The notes beneath the pieces were generated by a model. The model did not search any database and was not told the DNA's origin. It worked only from the letters and a program-made list of their open reading frames with translations. Below, in pieces: positions 14,729-22,605 of a DNA stretch of 32,421 nt. The stretch's first letter is position 1. Each line of letters starts with the position of its first letter. The DNA is from Planctomycetaceae bacterium (GTDB lineage: Bacteria > Planctomycetota > Planctomycetia > Planctomycetales > Planctomycetaceae): positions 1-32,421 of the forward strand of contig JAKFVC010000216.1 of assembly GCA_021732415.1 (NCBI GenBank), written 5' to 3'. The position numbers and the translations under genes are program-made.

Positions 14729-16528
14729 CTAATCCTCCGACGTATCGAGCACCGTCAAGAACGCCTTCTGCGGGATCTCCACCTCGCCGAACTGCTTCAT
14801 CCGCTTCTTGCCTTCTTTTTGCTTCGCCCACAGCTTCTTCTTGCGGGAAATATCGCCGCCATAGCATTTCGCAGTCACGTTCTTCTTCACCGCCGAGATC
14901 GTTTCCCGAGCAATGATCCGCATGCCGATTGCTGCCTGGATCGCAATTTCGAAGAGATGCTTCGAGATCTCATTCTTCAAGCGTTTGCACAAATTGCGGC
15001 CACGCTTTTCCGCCATCGAGCGATGCACGATTGTGGACAGAGCATCGACACGGTTGCCCTTCACAAGGATATCCATCTTCACGAGATCCGCGGCTCGGAA
15101 ACCAATGATCTCGTAGTCCATGGTGCCGTAACCGCGCGTGACGCTCTTCAACTTGTCGTGCATGTCATAGACGACTTCCGACAGGGGCAATTCATAAATG
15201 AGTTGCGCACGTGTAGCACCGAGATATTCCGTCCCCTTGTAGGTCCCGCGGCGATCTTCCGACAACTGCATGATCGAGCCGATGCCGTCGACGGGCAGGA
15301 TGAAGTTGACCTTGGCGATCGGCTCGCGGAATTCGGCAATCGTGCCGTCGGTGGGGACTTCCTGCGGGTTGTCGATCCGCTTCACGTCACCGTTGGTCAG
15401 CAGCAGTTCGTACGTGACGTTGGGGGCCGTCTGGATCAGATCAATTTCGGCTTCTTTTTCCAGCCGCTGCTGGATGATCTCCATATGGAGCATCCCCAGG
15501 AAACCGCAGCGGAAACCAAAGCCCAGGGCATCGCTGGTCTCGGGTTGGAAGTTGAAACTGGCATCATTCAGCCGCATCTTCGACAGTTCCTCGCGGAGCT
15601 TTTCGAAGTCGGTGGCATCAATCGGGTACATACCGCAGAACACCATGTGCTGCGGAACCTGATACCCGGGCAGCGGAGTCTTGGCCGCATTATGGAAGTC
15701 GGTCACCGTATCGCCGACGCGCACGGCCGCCAGGTTCTTGATGCCCGCACAGATATAACCGACCTGGCCGGGCCCGAGTTCCTTGCACGAAACCATGTTG
15801 GGGCGGAACTGGCCAATATCCAGGACGTCGTAACTGCCCCCCCCTTCCATGAACTTGATCTTCTGCCCGGGGCGAATTGTCCCCTCGCGCACGCGGACGT
15901 AGGTCAGCACGCCGCGGAAGTTGTCGTACTTGCTGTCGAAGATCAACGCCCGCAAGGGGGCGTTGGGATCGCCGACGGGAGCCGGAATTCGCTCTACGAT
16001 TGCGTCGAGCACCGATTCAATGTTAATGCCGGCTTTGCCACTGACTCGCAAGGCTTCAGAAGCATCCAGGCCAATGACAGTCTCGATTTCTTCCAGGACT
16101 TCGTCAGCCCGAATGACCGGCAGATCGATCTTATTCAAGACGACCACAATCGTCAGATCGGCTTCGATGGCGGCATAGGCATTGGCGACCGTCTGAGCCT
16201 GCACGCCTTGAAACGCATCGACCAGCAGCAGCGCACCTTCGCACGCGGCCAGGCTGCGTGAGACTTCATAGTGGAAGTCGACGTGCCCCGGGGTATCGAT
16301 CAGGTTCAGCTCGTAGGTCTCGCCCTTGTATTTGTGATAGATGGCGACGGTCCGCGCCTTGACCGTGATTCCACGTTCCCGCTCGACATCCAGATCGTCG
16401 AGGATCTGGTCGCGGAATTCCCGCTGTGTAATCGCGCCCGTCTTCAGCAACAACTGATCGGCGAGCGTGCTCTTGCCATGATCGATGTGGGCGATAATCG
16501 AGAAGTTACGTATGTGCTGAGAGTCCAT
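14729..16528 (-). CDS. lepA: Elongation factor 4 (LepA), ribosome back-translocating GTPase
   Basis: LepA is a conserved translational GTPase that acts on the ribosome (back-translocation and a role in initiation or biogenesis). At 599 residues it has exactly the usual family length. The GTPase motifs are G1 AHIDHGKST (13-21), G3 DTPGH (78-82) and G4 NKID (132-135). The ERGITVKA switch-I segment (51-58) is the LepA form. The EF4-specific C-terminal domain is complete, with the basic segment DISRKKKLWAKQKEGKKRMK near 565-584. The ATG at 16528 gives the standard MDSQHIRNFSIIAHIDHG start. The upstream gap to the ROK kinase (134 nt) holds a palindromic repeat, so co-transcription is uncertain. 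Confidence 0.97.
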   Translation of the reverse strand: MDSQHIRNFSIIAHIDHGKSTLADQLLLKTGAITQREFRDQILDDLDVERERGITVKARTVAIYHKYKGETYELNLIDTPGHVDFHYEVSRSLAACEGALLLVDAFQGVQAQTVANAYAAIEADLTIVVVLNKIDLPVIRADEVLEEIETVIGLDASEALRVSGKAGINIESVLDAIVERIPAPVGDPNAPLRALIFDSKYDNFRGVLTYVRVREGTIRPGQKIKFMEGGGSYDVLDIGQFRPNMVSCKELGPGQVGYICAGIKNLAAVRVGDTVTDFHNAAKTPLPGYQVPQHMVFCGMYPIDATDFEKLREELSKMRLNDASFNFQPETSDALGFGFRCGFLGMLHMEIIQQRLEKEAEIDLIQTAPNVTYELLLTNGDVKRIDNPQEVPTDGTIAEFREPIAKVNFILPVDGIGSIMQLSEDRRGTYKGTEYLGATRAQLIYELPLSEVVYDMHDKLKSVTRGYGTMDYEIIGFRAADLVKMDILVKGNRVDALSTIVHRSMAEKRGRNLCKRLKNEISKHLFEIAIQAAIGMRIIARETISAVKKNVTAKCYGGDISRKKKLWAKQKEGKKRMKQFGEVEIPQKAFLTVLDTSED

Positions 16529-16565
16529 GTCGTTTCGTTTTGATTACTGTGAGGCGATCGGTCTC

Positions 16566-16665
16566 GTAGCCCGACTCTCTGAGTCGGGAGTGTTTTTGTA
16601 GCTGAACTCTCCAGAGTCGGAACATCTCCGATTGAAGAATCACCCGACTCAGAGAGTCGGGCTAC
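16566..16665. repeat. Inverted repeat, gtagcccgactctctgag family
   Basis: The arms at 16566-16588 and 16643-16665 are perfect 23-nt reverse complements. The distal arm overlaps the stop codon of the ROK kinase, which ends at 16662. A degenerate internal copy (gtagctgaactctccagagt) lies between them. The same element occurs at 23674-23737. Confidence 0.88.
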
Positions 16666-17663
16666 GACGGTTTAAACTTCAGTTTCGCACATCCCGCGGC
16701 CCCGATGAAGCCCGCGTCGTTGTGCAGACTCGCATACTTCAGAATCGTCTTCGCATAGGGAATCGGGAAGGCCCGCTTCTTCACTTCGTTGCGGATCTCC
16801 TGCAGGAAGCGGCGCCCGACCTTGGTCGACTCGGCCCCGAACGTCATCGCCCCGCCGAATACGACCATGTCGGGGTCAATGGTGTGCATCATCGTGACCG
16901 TGCCCACTCCCATGTAGCGGGCGGTTTCCATAATCAGATCGTCCGCGAGTTGATCTCCGCCTTCAGCCGCCGCTGACAGCAATTTCGGGGTCAATTCCTG
17001 CCCGGCCGCGATCCATTCGGTCAGGATACTGGTCCGACCAGACGCCAGCGCTTCCTCGCAGCGTTTCACCACCGCTTTGGTTCCGCAGTAGGCTTCCAGG
17101 GTGCCGTATTGCCCTGTTCCGCCCAGTTGGCGTCCGCCCTCCATCTGGACAATGATATGGCCACATTCCGCTCCGTGTGAATGCTGCCCTTCGATGATGA
17201 AGTCGCCGATAATGATACCGCAACCGATCCCCGTCCCCAAAGTCCAGAATACCAGGCTATGAGCCTCCTTGGCCGCTCCTGCCCAGTACTCGCCATAGGC
17301 CGCGGCATTGGCATCATTCTGCAGGACGGTGGGAATCCCGATCGCTTCTTCGGTCTTCTGGCGGATGGGATAGTAGTTCCAGCCCGGCAGATTCGGCGGC
17401 TCGAGCAACATTCCGGTGGGAATATCCATCGTTCCCGGAGTGGCCACGCCGGCTCCGGTGATATCGCCAAACTTCAGACCGGCTTGTTTCAGCGCGTGTT
17501 TCAGAGCCAGCTTAATATTTTGAACGCCGCTATCGGGGCCCTTGATCGCTTCGGTGGGCACATTGGCTTTGCCCAAAGGAGTCCCCTCGCAGTCCACCAC
17601 TCCCGCTTTGATATTGGTTCCGCCGACATCGATTCCGGCATAATAGGGAGGCTTCCCCGCCAT
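16662..17663 (-). CDS. ROK-family sugar kinase (glucokinase-like), lacking the usual zinc cysteines
   Basis: This 333-residue protein of the ROK family probably phosphorylates glucose or a related sugar with ATP in the cytoplasm. The phosphate-binding loop GIDVGGTNIK is at 10-19, the catalytic Asp is D117 in NDANAAAYGE, and GTGIGCGII (143-151) is the second nucleotide-binding loop. The segment GAECGH (164-169) keeps the zinc-ligand His, but the usual CxCGxxGCxE motif is replaced by GGTGQYGTLE (181-190), losing all three cysteines. The start was set at 17663 (MAGKPPYYAG): the longer frame from 17744 reads through a ttgtccgttgtc-type intergenic repeat and adds an unrelated N-terminus. The substrate cannot be read from sequence. 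Its neighbours are housekeeping genes, so a role in central sugar metabolism is plausible. Confidence 0.85.
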   Translation of the reverse strand: MAGKPPYYAGIDVGGTNIKAGVVDCEGTPLGKANVPTEAIKGPDSGVQNIKLALKHALKQAGLKFGDITGAGVATPGTMDIPTGMLLEPPNLPGWNYYPIRQKTEEAIGIPTVLQNDANAAAYGEYWAGAAKEAHSLVFWTLGTGIGCGIIIGDFIIEGQHSHGAECGHIIVQMEGGRQLGGTGQYGTLEAYCGTKAVVKRCEEALASGRTSILTEWIAAGQELTPKLLSAAAEGGDQLADDLIMETARYMGVGTVTMMHTIDPDMVVFGGAMTFGAESTKVGRRFLQEIRNEVKKRAFPIPYAKTILKYASLHNDAGFIGAAGCAKLKFKPS

Positions 17664-18178
17664 GGTGGACACTTTTTCCTGACAAAACGAAACACAGGCG
17701 TCAGCCTGCGTTGTCCTTGGTCCGTTGTCCTTTGTCATTGGCAAAGGATGTCAATCACTCTGTGACGCTTCCGATGCAAGCTGACTCAAGTGCATTTGCC
17801 ACTGACAACGGACTACGTGCAAATTCTGCGGAAGTATATTCGTTATCAGGACATTGATTCAATCTGGTTTCACCACAGGCGACTAAGTTGCTACCGATCC
17901 TTGGCAACCAATCTCCCCAATTCCGCGGTCCAACTCTAGACAGTTAGGAGTTTTCGCCGCGGATTGACACAGATGAAACACGGATCAAGACAGTTGAATC
18001 CCGCGCCGCCCCTCACCTGGCCCATCAAAATCCGTGTTAATCCGTGACTAAAAACTCCCAATTTTCGGCCAAAACCAATGACAAACCGCCACGCCCCGAC
18101 AAAAGTCCTGGGCATGGCGGTATTGTGAATGTCATTCGACGAGCACCGTTCGCTCGCTCAGCCAGTTCGCAGTGCGAA
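17664..18178. other. Gene-free interval with dispersed repeats
   Basis: About 17705-17750 is a repeat built on ttgtcc-ttggtccgttgtcc. About 17947-17985 (ggagttttcgcc...ggattgacac) and 18030-18058 (atccgtgttaatccgtgact...) form an imperfect inverted pair. The 18068-18121 part is the rplI terminator. The promoter of the ROK gene must lie here, but I could not identify it. No coding sequence is seen. Confidence 0.6.
18068..18121 (-). terminator. Terminator of rplI
   Basis: The stem accgccacgcccc (18085-18097) pairs with gggcatggcggt (18110-18121) with one G-T pair. On the minus strand it is followed by TTTGTCATTGGTTTTGG. It lies 58 nt downstream of the rplI stop and would end the rplY-pth-rpsF-ssb-rplI series. 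Confidence 0.75.
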
Positions 18179-18682
18179 CTAGTGGGCCGCTGCGGCGCCA
18201 CCGGCGGTGGGCACAACCCACACCTTGACTTCGGTTTCCACGTCAGCGTGCAAGTACACCTTGACCGTGTACATACCGGTTTCTTTCAGCGGGCCTTCCA
18301 GACGAACATTTTCGGCTTCGACAGCGAAACTCGCTGCCTTCAGGGCCTTGCTGATGTCCGGTGCCGTGATCGAGCCGTACAAGTGGCCTTCGGGATTGGC
18401 GTTGGCTTCCAGCGTCACGCTGTACTTGCTGACCGCTTCGGCCAACTTCTTGAGGGCCTTGATCTTGTCGCGAGCCAGGTCTTCCAGGGCTTTGCGGTGC
18501 TTCTCAACGCGCTTCTTGTTGTGCTCGGTGGCGACAGTGGCCAACCCGTGCGGCAACAAGTAGTTCCGGGCGTATCCCGGCTTCACGCTGACGATCTCAC
18601 CCTGCTTGCCGAGGGCCGCCACATCTTCAGCCAACAACAACTCAACCGCTCGCCGACGCGGAGGTGCTACGGAATTCGCCAT
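18179..18682 (-). CDS. rplI: 50S ribosomal protein bL9
   Basis: This 167-residue protein is bL9, which binds 23S rRNA near the L1 stalk base and limits frameshifting. After a short extension (MANSVAPPRRRAVE) the RNA-binding N-domain reads LLLAEDVAALGKQGEIVSVK, then the signature GYARNYLLPHGLA at 36-48. A long connecting helix rich in K, E and A follows (about 50-85), then the C-terminal domain with GSITAPDISKAL. The C-terminus ends in an Ala/Gly/His tail. It lies 159 nt downstream of ssb on the same strand, and a hairpin repeat sits in that gap. Confidence 0.95.
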   Translation of the reverse strand: MANSVAPPRRRAVELLLAEDVAALGKQGEIVSVKPGYARNYLLPHGLATVATEHNKKRVEKHRKALEDLARDKIKALKKLAEAVSKYSVTLEANANPEGHLYGSITAPDISKALKAASFAVEAENVRLEGPLKETGMYTVKVYLHADVETEVKVWVVPTAGGAAAAH

Positions 18683-18759
18683 CTCGAAAACTCCTCACTG
18701 AACTTGCTATCGTCGGGACGAATCCCAGATCGCGTGCTAAAAACTGGTATATTTCCGTG

Positions 18760-18780
18760 GCCGACGCTGTCAGCGTCGGC
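18760..18780. repeat. Short hairpin, gccgacgct family
   Basis: Gccgacgct, gtc loop, agcgtcggc: a 9-bp perfect stem between ssb and rplI. Related hairpins with the same layout (ccgtggc[c/g]gacgct...) occur at 27487-27507 and 27543-27561, so this is a dispersed palindromic unit. Confidence 0.75.
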
Positions 18781-18841
18781 GTCAATATCTTAATTTCGGA
18801 AGAACCTTGGGGCTGACGCCACCCGGTTCACCTGCTGATTA

Positions 18842-19354
18842 CTAAAACGGCACGTCATCATCGGGGAAGTCGCCTGGCGGAGGTCCTTCATTCTGGTTGC
18901 TGTAGCCACCGGAAGGACCGCCGTAATCTTCATCCCCACCCTGCGGGCGTCGGGCCGGAGCACCGGCTCGTGAGCCGCCTCCGCCTCCACCGCCGCCACC
19001 TGCACCACCACCTTCTCGTGAGCCCAGCAATTGCAATTGCTCGCAGACGACTTTCAGTTTGCTACGCTTCTGACCCGATTCTTTGTCGTCCCAAGTATCC
19101 AAAGTGAGTCGGCCTTCAATTAAGACTGGCCGCCCCTTGGCTAGGTACTCGCCAGCAATCTCGGCTTGGCGACCCCACAGGGTCACCTCGACAAACGTTG
19201 TTTCTTCCTTCTTCTGATTGGTAGCCTGATCGAACCAGGTTCGATTCACAGCCAGACTGATTTCACAAACCGCCGTTCCCTTCGGGGTATAGCGAATCTG
19301 CGGATCTCGGGTTAAATTCCCGATCAGAATGACCTTATTAAAATTTGCTGCCAT
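18842..19354 (-). CDS. ssb: Single-stranded DNA-binding protein
   Basis: This 170-residue SSB coats single-stranded DNA in replication and repair and recruits partners through its tail. The OB fold spans residues 1-105 (FNKVILIGNLTRDPQIRYTP, VNRTWFD, VEVTLWGRQAEIAGEYLAKG, LIEGRL). A glycine-rich linker follows (about 115-130), then a P/G/D-rich segment and the acidic tip DDDVPF, which is the canonical protein-docking end. The start was set at 19354 because GGGAG lies about 7 nt upstream and MAANFNKVILIG is the standard N-terminus; the frame from 19411 adds 19 unrelated residues. The gene lies between rpsF and rplI, as in many bacteria, but without rpsR. Confidence 0.96.
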   Translation of the reverse strand: MAANFNKVILIGNLTRDPQIRYTPKGTAVCEISLAVNRTWFDQATNQKKEETTFVEVTLWGRQAEIAGEYLAKGRPVLIEGRLTLDTWDDKESGQKRSKLKVVCEQLQLLGSREGGGAGGGGGGGGGSRAGAPARRPQGGDEDYGGPSGGYSNQNEGPPPGDFPDDDVPF

Positions 19355-19473
19355 CGCCCTGCTCCCGCGACACGGAGTTTTCAACCGCCTTCCATGTCCT
19401 GCAGAAGGCACACTTGATTCATCTTACTCCGGTGTCCATACCGTTCACAGGTCCGACGAGCGGCAGTGAAAAA

Positions 19474-19929
19474 TTATTCGCGATCACGATCGCGGTCGCC
19501 GCGATCACGGTCCCGATCGCGTCCGCCACCACGGAATTCGCCACGACCTTCGGTGCCGTCTTCCGGCGAATTGTCGACGAAGCGCGAGTAGGTCCCGCCG
19601 TCGCTCGAAGCCATCGACACCAGCGGCTCAACCAGCAAGGGATCAACCTTGAGGAACAACTGACGGATGACGGTTTCGTTCAACTTGCACAAGCGATTGA
19701 GCTCGGTCAGGTTATTGGCGTCCAGCTTGAAATACGCGAGGTAGTACAAGCCCTTCTTGTGCTTATCGATCGGGTAGGCCAGCTTCGCATCCTGCCAGGG
19801 ACGTGAAACCAGAATGGTCGCGTGGGTTCGTTCGAGCAGCCCCAGAACTTCCTTCTGAGCCGCATCGGGATTCTGTGCGTACTTGACGCTGTCGAGAATG
19901 AACATCCCTTCGTATACGTTTTCGGACAA
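19474..19929 (-). CDS. rpsF: 30S ribosomal protein bS6
   Basis: This 151-residue protein is bS6, which on the small subunit pairs with bS18. The core is residues 1-110: YEGMFILDSVKY (6-17), RPWQDAKLAYPIDKHKKGLY (43-62) and YLAYFKL, followed by LNRLCKLNETVIRQLFLKV. After the core there is a charged tail ending in alternating Arg-Asp (GGGRDRDRDRG...), encoded by a cgatcg-rich tandem tract near 19480-19525. The tail is longer than in E. coli but such tails are common in bS6. It is on the same strand as pth (95 nt upstream) and ssb (119 nt downstream). Confidence 0.95.
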   Translation of the reverse strand: MSENVYEGMFILDSVKYAQNPDAAQKEVLGLLERTHATILVSRPWQDAKLAYPIDKHKKGLYYLAYFKLDANNLTELNRLCKLNETVIRQLFLKVDPLLVEPLVSMASSDGGTYSRFVDNSPEDGTEGRGEFRGGGRDRDRDRGDRDRDRE

Positions 19930-20024
19930 GTTGCTTCTCCCCTAAATTTGCCCAGTGTGGTGGGCTTGCTGTGGCCTGGATGGTGCCGGTAAGTCTGCGT
20001 GCATCAGGGTTGCGGATCCACGCT

Positions 20025-20705
20025 TCACCCTCGCCTGGCATCACCGTCTGGTGGTTGCGCCTCTTCGGACTTTGTCTTTGTCTCTTCGTTCGTCTTCTTT
20101 TCCGGAACTTTCCGCACTTTCTTGGCCGGTCGCTCTGATTCTGGTCCAGGATTGAACCGATTCATTGCGGCGGCCAAGCCTTGCGTGACCCACGTTTCTA
20201 CGGCTTGTGCTGCTAATTGCACTGCCGTTTCGACGAGAGGCTGTTCCGATTTTCCAAACGCCCCCAGGACCCAATCTTTGGCATCGCGTCCTGATGGTGG
20301 CGGATCGATTCCGACCCGCAATCTGGCTACGTCTTGTGTTCCCAACAACTGCGTGATGTTCTGCAGGCCTTTCTGGCCTCCAGCGGAACCCGTCGCTCGC
20401 ATCCGCAGCTTTCCCAGCGGCAGATTGAGATCATCACACACCACCAGGACATCCGAGGGAGCTAGGTGATAAAAGCTGCAAAACTTCTGGACGCTTTGCC
20501 CGCTCAGGTTCATATAGGTCTGCGGTGCGACCAGTAGGACTTTCTCCTGCTGTAATTGCAGTTCCGCGTATTCTGCTTCAAACTTTTGTCTGGCGAAAGG
20601 GGCAATGAACTTCCGGCTCAGTTCGAACAGCACTTCAAAGCCAATGTTATGGCGAGTGCCGGCGTACTGTTTGCCAGGATTGCCCAGCCCCACAACCAGC
20701 TTCAT
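20025..20705 (-). CDS. pth: Peptidyl-tRNA hydrolase
   Basis: Pth frees tRNA from peptidyl-tRNA released by stalled ribosomes. In this 226-residue protein the signature GLGNPG is at 6-11 (N9) and TRHNIGFEV at 17-25, with the catalytic His at 19. NLSGQSV and the CDDLNLPLGKLRMRATGSAGGQKGL segment, which binds tRNA and positions the catalytic residues, are present. The family usually ends near 190-200; here a charged, Lys/Glu-rich tail of about 35 residues follows (PAKKVRKVPEKK...). The start was set at 20705 (MKLVVGLGNPG); the frame from 20765 reads through a gtagcggaatctcg repeat and adds 20 spurious residues. It lies directly downstream of rplY. Confidence 0.95.
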   Translation of the reverse strand: MKLVVGLGNPGKQYAGTRHNIGFEVLFELSRKFIAPFARQKFEAEYAELQLQQEKVLLVAPQTYMNLSGQSVQKFCSFYHLAPSDVLVVCDDLNLPLGKLRMRATGSAGGQKGLQNITQLLGTQDVARLRVGIDPPPSGRDAKDWVLGAFGKSEQPLVETAVQLAAQAVETWVTQGLAAAMNRFNPGPESERPAKKVRKVPEKKTNEETKTKSEEAQPPDGDARRG

Positions 20706-20730
20706 ATGCTGCTGTCCCGGCAAGATCTGT

Positions 20731-20757
20731 GTAGCGGAATCTCGTAAGAGTTCCGCC
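20731..20757. repeat. Single arm of the gtagcggaatctcgtaagag repeat
   Basis: The sequence is the same as the left arm of the repeat at 14640-14666. It sits in the 60-nt gap between the rplY stop and the pth start, so it is transcribed within that probable operon. Confidence 0.8.
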
Positions 20758-20765
20758 CCCACCAA

Positions 20766-21446
20766 TTACTTCTTGGCCTTGCCCTTGTCGCCACCGGCAG
20801 CAGCCTTGTCGTCACCTTCTTCAGCAGGCTTCTTGCCAATAACTTCCGGCCCAGTGGCAGGTGCTTCCGAGGAGGCAGCGGCAGCCAGAGCGGCAGCGGC
20901 GTTCACCGGCGCCACGCGAATCACAATCGCTTCCGGATTGTTGAGGATTTCGGTTCCTTCCGGAACTTCGATCTCACGCACATGCAGAGCCTGGTCGAGG
21001 TCGAGGTTGCCAATCTTGGCAACCAGGGCATCGGGCACCATGTAAGCGAGGCAGCGTACGGTTAAGTGACGCAGGCCATGCTCCAGCACACCACCGCGCA
21101 TCATGCCAGGAGCATTGCCGCGAACTTCCACGGGAACTTCCACGGTGACGCGTTCGTTCGGATCGATCCGGAGCAGATCGAAATGCTTCAGGTATTTACC
21201 GAAAGTATCCCACTGCACTTCGTGCAACATGCACTTGTCGGCTTTGCCTTCGAGTGTCACGTTAACGATGCGCACCTTGTGGGCCACGATGTGAGTGATA
21301 GCCTCTTCGTCGGCCACAATCGCCACCGGAGCCTGGCCATGCCCGTACACATTGCCGGGGGTCCGACCCGCGCGACGCAACCGGCGAGCTTCCAACGACC
21401 CCAACATCTTGCGGGGCTCAACAACCAAATCTGCCTCTGTGTGCAT
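20766..21446 (-). CDS. rplY: 50S ribosomal protein bL25 (TL5/Ctc form)
   Basis: This 226-residue protein is the long TL5/Ctc form of bL25, which binds 5S rRNA. The N-terminal 5S-binding domain has GSLEARRLRRAGRTPGNVYG (16-35) and HEVQWDTFGKYLKHFDLLRI; the C-terminal beta domain follows with VEVPVEVRG, GGVLEHGLRHL and NLDLDQALHVREIEVPEG. A low-complexity Ala/Lys/Gly tail ends the protein. It is the first gene of the minus-strand rplY-pth-rpsF-ssb-rplI series. GAGG lies about 10 nt before the ATG at 21446. A tandem repeat occupies its leader region. Confidence 0.95.
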   Translation of the reverse strand: MHTEADLVVEPRKMLGSLEARRLRRAGRTPGNVYGHGQAPVAIVADEEAITHIVAHKVRIVNVTLEGKADKCMLHEVQWDTFGKYLKHFDLLRIDPNERVTVEVPVEVRGNAPGMMRGGVLEHGLRHLTVRCLAYMVPDALVAKIGNLDLDQALHVREIEVPEGTEILNNPEAIVIRVAPVNAAAALAAAASSEAPATGPEVIGKKPAEEGDDKAAAGGDKGKAKK

Positions 21447-21468
21447 GACCTTCTTGCCTCGTGATCAC

Positions 21469-21551
21469 TGACGTTTAAGTGGCAGAATTCGTAGGAATTT
21501 CTGCATCGACTGACGTATAAATAGCAGAATTCGTAAGAATTCATGCGTCGA
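21469..21551. repeat. Tandem 42-bp repeat in the rplY leader
   Basis: Unit 1 (21469-21510) and unit 2 (21511-21551) both read tgacgt, then a variable AT stretch, then gcagaattcgta[g/a]gaatt, then a tgc...tcga end. Within each unit, gaattc-gtaa-gaattc is itself palindromic. It lies 23-105 nt upstream of the rplY start, where promoter or leader RNA is expected. Confidence 0.75.
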
Positions 21552-21896
21552 AAAAACAGACCACCTTGAGAAAATCCGTGGCAGTCTGGATCGCATTGCG
21601 ATATTGTGCGTCGCGTTCGGACGGAAAAATCTGTCTCACGACAATTTCGGCTGTCGGAGTGAAGTCTCTGCACCAAATGCTTAAGCCCCGCACTATAACC
21701 GCAGTCCCAAATCGAGCGCAGTCATATTGCAGGGTTCGCGAAGCGGGTGAAGATACCACCGCCCGAGTCGTTCTGCAAGCACGAAGCCGTGAAACCCGCG
21801 GCGTTTCGCACGACAAAACCGCTGTAGTCGGTTCAGCGCGAATGTCAGGTCGGTCCGACTACAAGTCAGTTCCCCATCCTATCTCTGGAGATACCT
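21552..21896. other. Divergent intergenic region
   Basis: This region lies between the rplY leader and the ABM monooxygenase, which point away from each other, so promoters for both should be here. It contains a small inverted pair tgtagtcgg / ccgactaca (about 21821-21863). I see no supported gene; the open frame on the minus strand (21541-21816) has no recognisable features. Confidence 0.5.
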
Positions 21897-22205
21897 GTGA
21901 TTTACGTCATCGCAACAGTGGAAGTCGTCGCCGGCAAGCGTGAGCAATTCCTCGAAGAATTCCGCCGCCTCGTCCCGGAAGTATTAGCCGAGAAGGGCTG
22001 CCTTTTCTACGGCCCGTCGATCGATGTTGCCAGTGGTCTGCCGCGTCAAATTCCGTTGCGAGCAGACACAGTCACGATCGTCGAGAGCTGGGAAAGCCTG
22101 ACCGACCTGCACGCCCACATCGTCGCGCCCCACATGACGACGTATCGCGAACGCGTGAAAGATCTTGTGGTCGGGGGGCAGTTGCAGATTCTAGCCCCAC
22201 AATAG
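21897..22205 (+). CDS. ABM-domain (YgiN-like) putative quinol monooxygenase
   Basis: This 102-residue protein belongs to the antibiotic biosynthesis monooxygenase (ABM) superfamily, a dimeric ferredoxin-like fold. IYVIATVEVVAGKREQFLEEF at the N-terminus, EKGCLFYGPSID in the middle, and the VTIVESWESLTDLHAHIVAPHM segment (59-80) with its W and HI/H residues are typical. Such proteins oxidise quinols or reactive carbonyl compounds, or act in stress responses; the substrate is not predictable. The start codon is GTG at 21897, supported by ctggag 6 nt upstream. It stands alone between divergent and downstream intergenic regions. Confidence 0.82.
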   Translation: MIYVIATVEVVAGKREQFLEEFRRLVPEVLAEKGCLFYGPSIDVASGLPRQIPLRADTVTIVESWESLTDLHAHIVAPHMTTYRERVKDLVVGGQLQILAPQ

Positions 22206-22605
22206 GTTGGAATGCAGCCCTAATCTAACAGGTACTCGTGATTCTCGTTGAACGAAAGAGTTTTTATTCGCCACGGAGACACGGAGACACGGAGATTGAA
22301 AAGGACTTCTCCGTGTTCTCCGTGTCTCCGTGGTGAATCTTTATGTGTCTGCGCCGCTGAATAATTCCAATGATCGAGCCAAAACATTCACGGGACTGGC
22401 GCATCGATACTAGCAGCAGGAGAAACAATCGGACCGCCGCAAGTTTCAACGGGTCGTCCGAAATGAGAGATGGAAAGAATCTCGCGGGACGATCTGCCGC
22501 TGGTAATATGACCGTGATTGTTCAATCCCCGTCAGATTAAAACCTGTCAGATCAAATTCCGTCAGATTTCACGCTATCTGATTTCAACCTGTCGAGTAAA
22601 CCGCT
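22206..22605. other. Intergenic region with palindrome and sigma-gene upstream repeats
   Basis: An inverted pair of acggagac-type words (gccacggagacacggaga at about 22270-22295, tctccgtgtctccgtgg at about 22315-22333) forms a long hairpin. The region 22529-22600 holds an iterated motif described separately. I see no gene in this interval. Confidence 0.65.
22529..22600 (+). promoter_or_regulatory. Iterated 14-16 bp motif upstream of the ECF sigma gene
   Basis: Five successive units share the pattern cc[t]gtcagat-then-A/T-rich: 22529-22542, 22543-22558, 22559-22573, 22574-22587 (ctatctgatttcaa) and 22588-22600 (cctgtcgagtaaa). They end 5 nt before the TTG start of the sigma factor. The spacing is close to 1.5 helical turns. 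They could be repeated binding sites for a regulator or simply a local tandem duplication; function is inference. Confidence 0.5.

Noticed and set aside
14819-16261. A 480-codon open frame antisense to lepA
   Set aside because: LepA is complete and unmistakable on the other strand. The antisense frame has no recognisable motif and no start context.
17664-17744. N-terminal extension of the ROK kinase
   Set aside because: It translates an intergenic ttgtccgttgtc-type repeat. The family N-terminus begins just after the ATG at 17663.
22270-22334. Possible CRISPR-like or tandem array of acggagac words
   Set aside because: The words are contiguous and form one inverted pair; there are no spacers.
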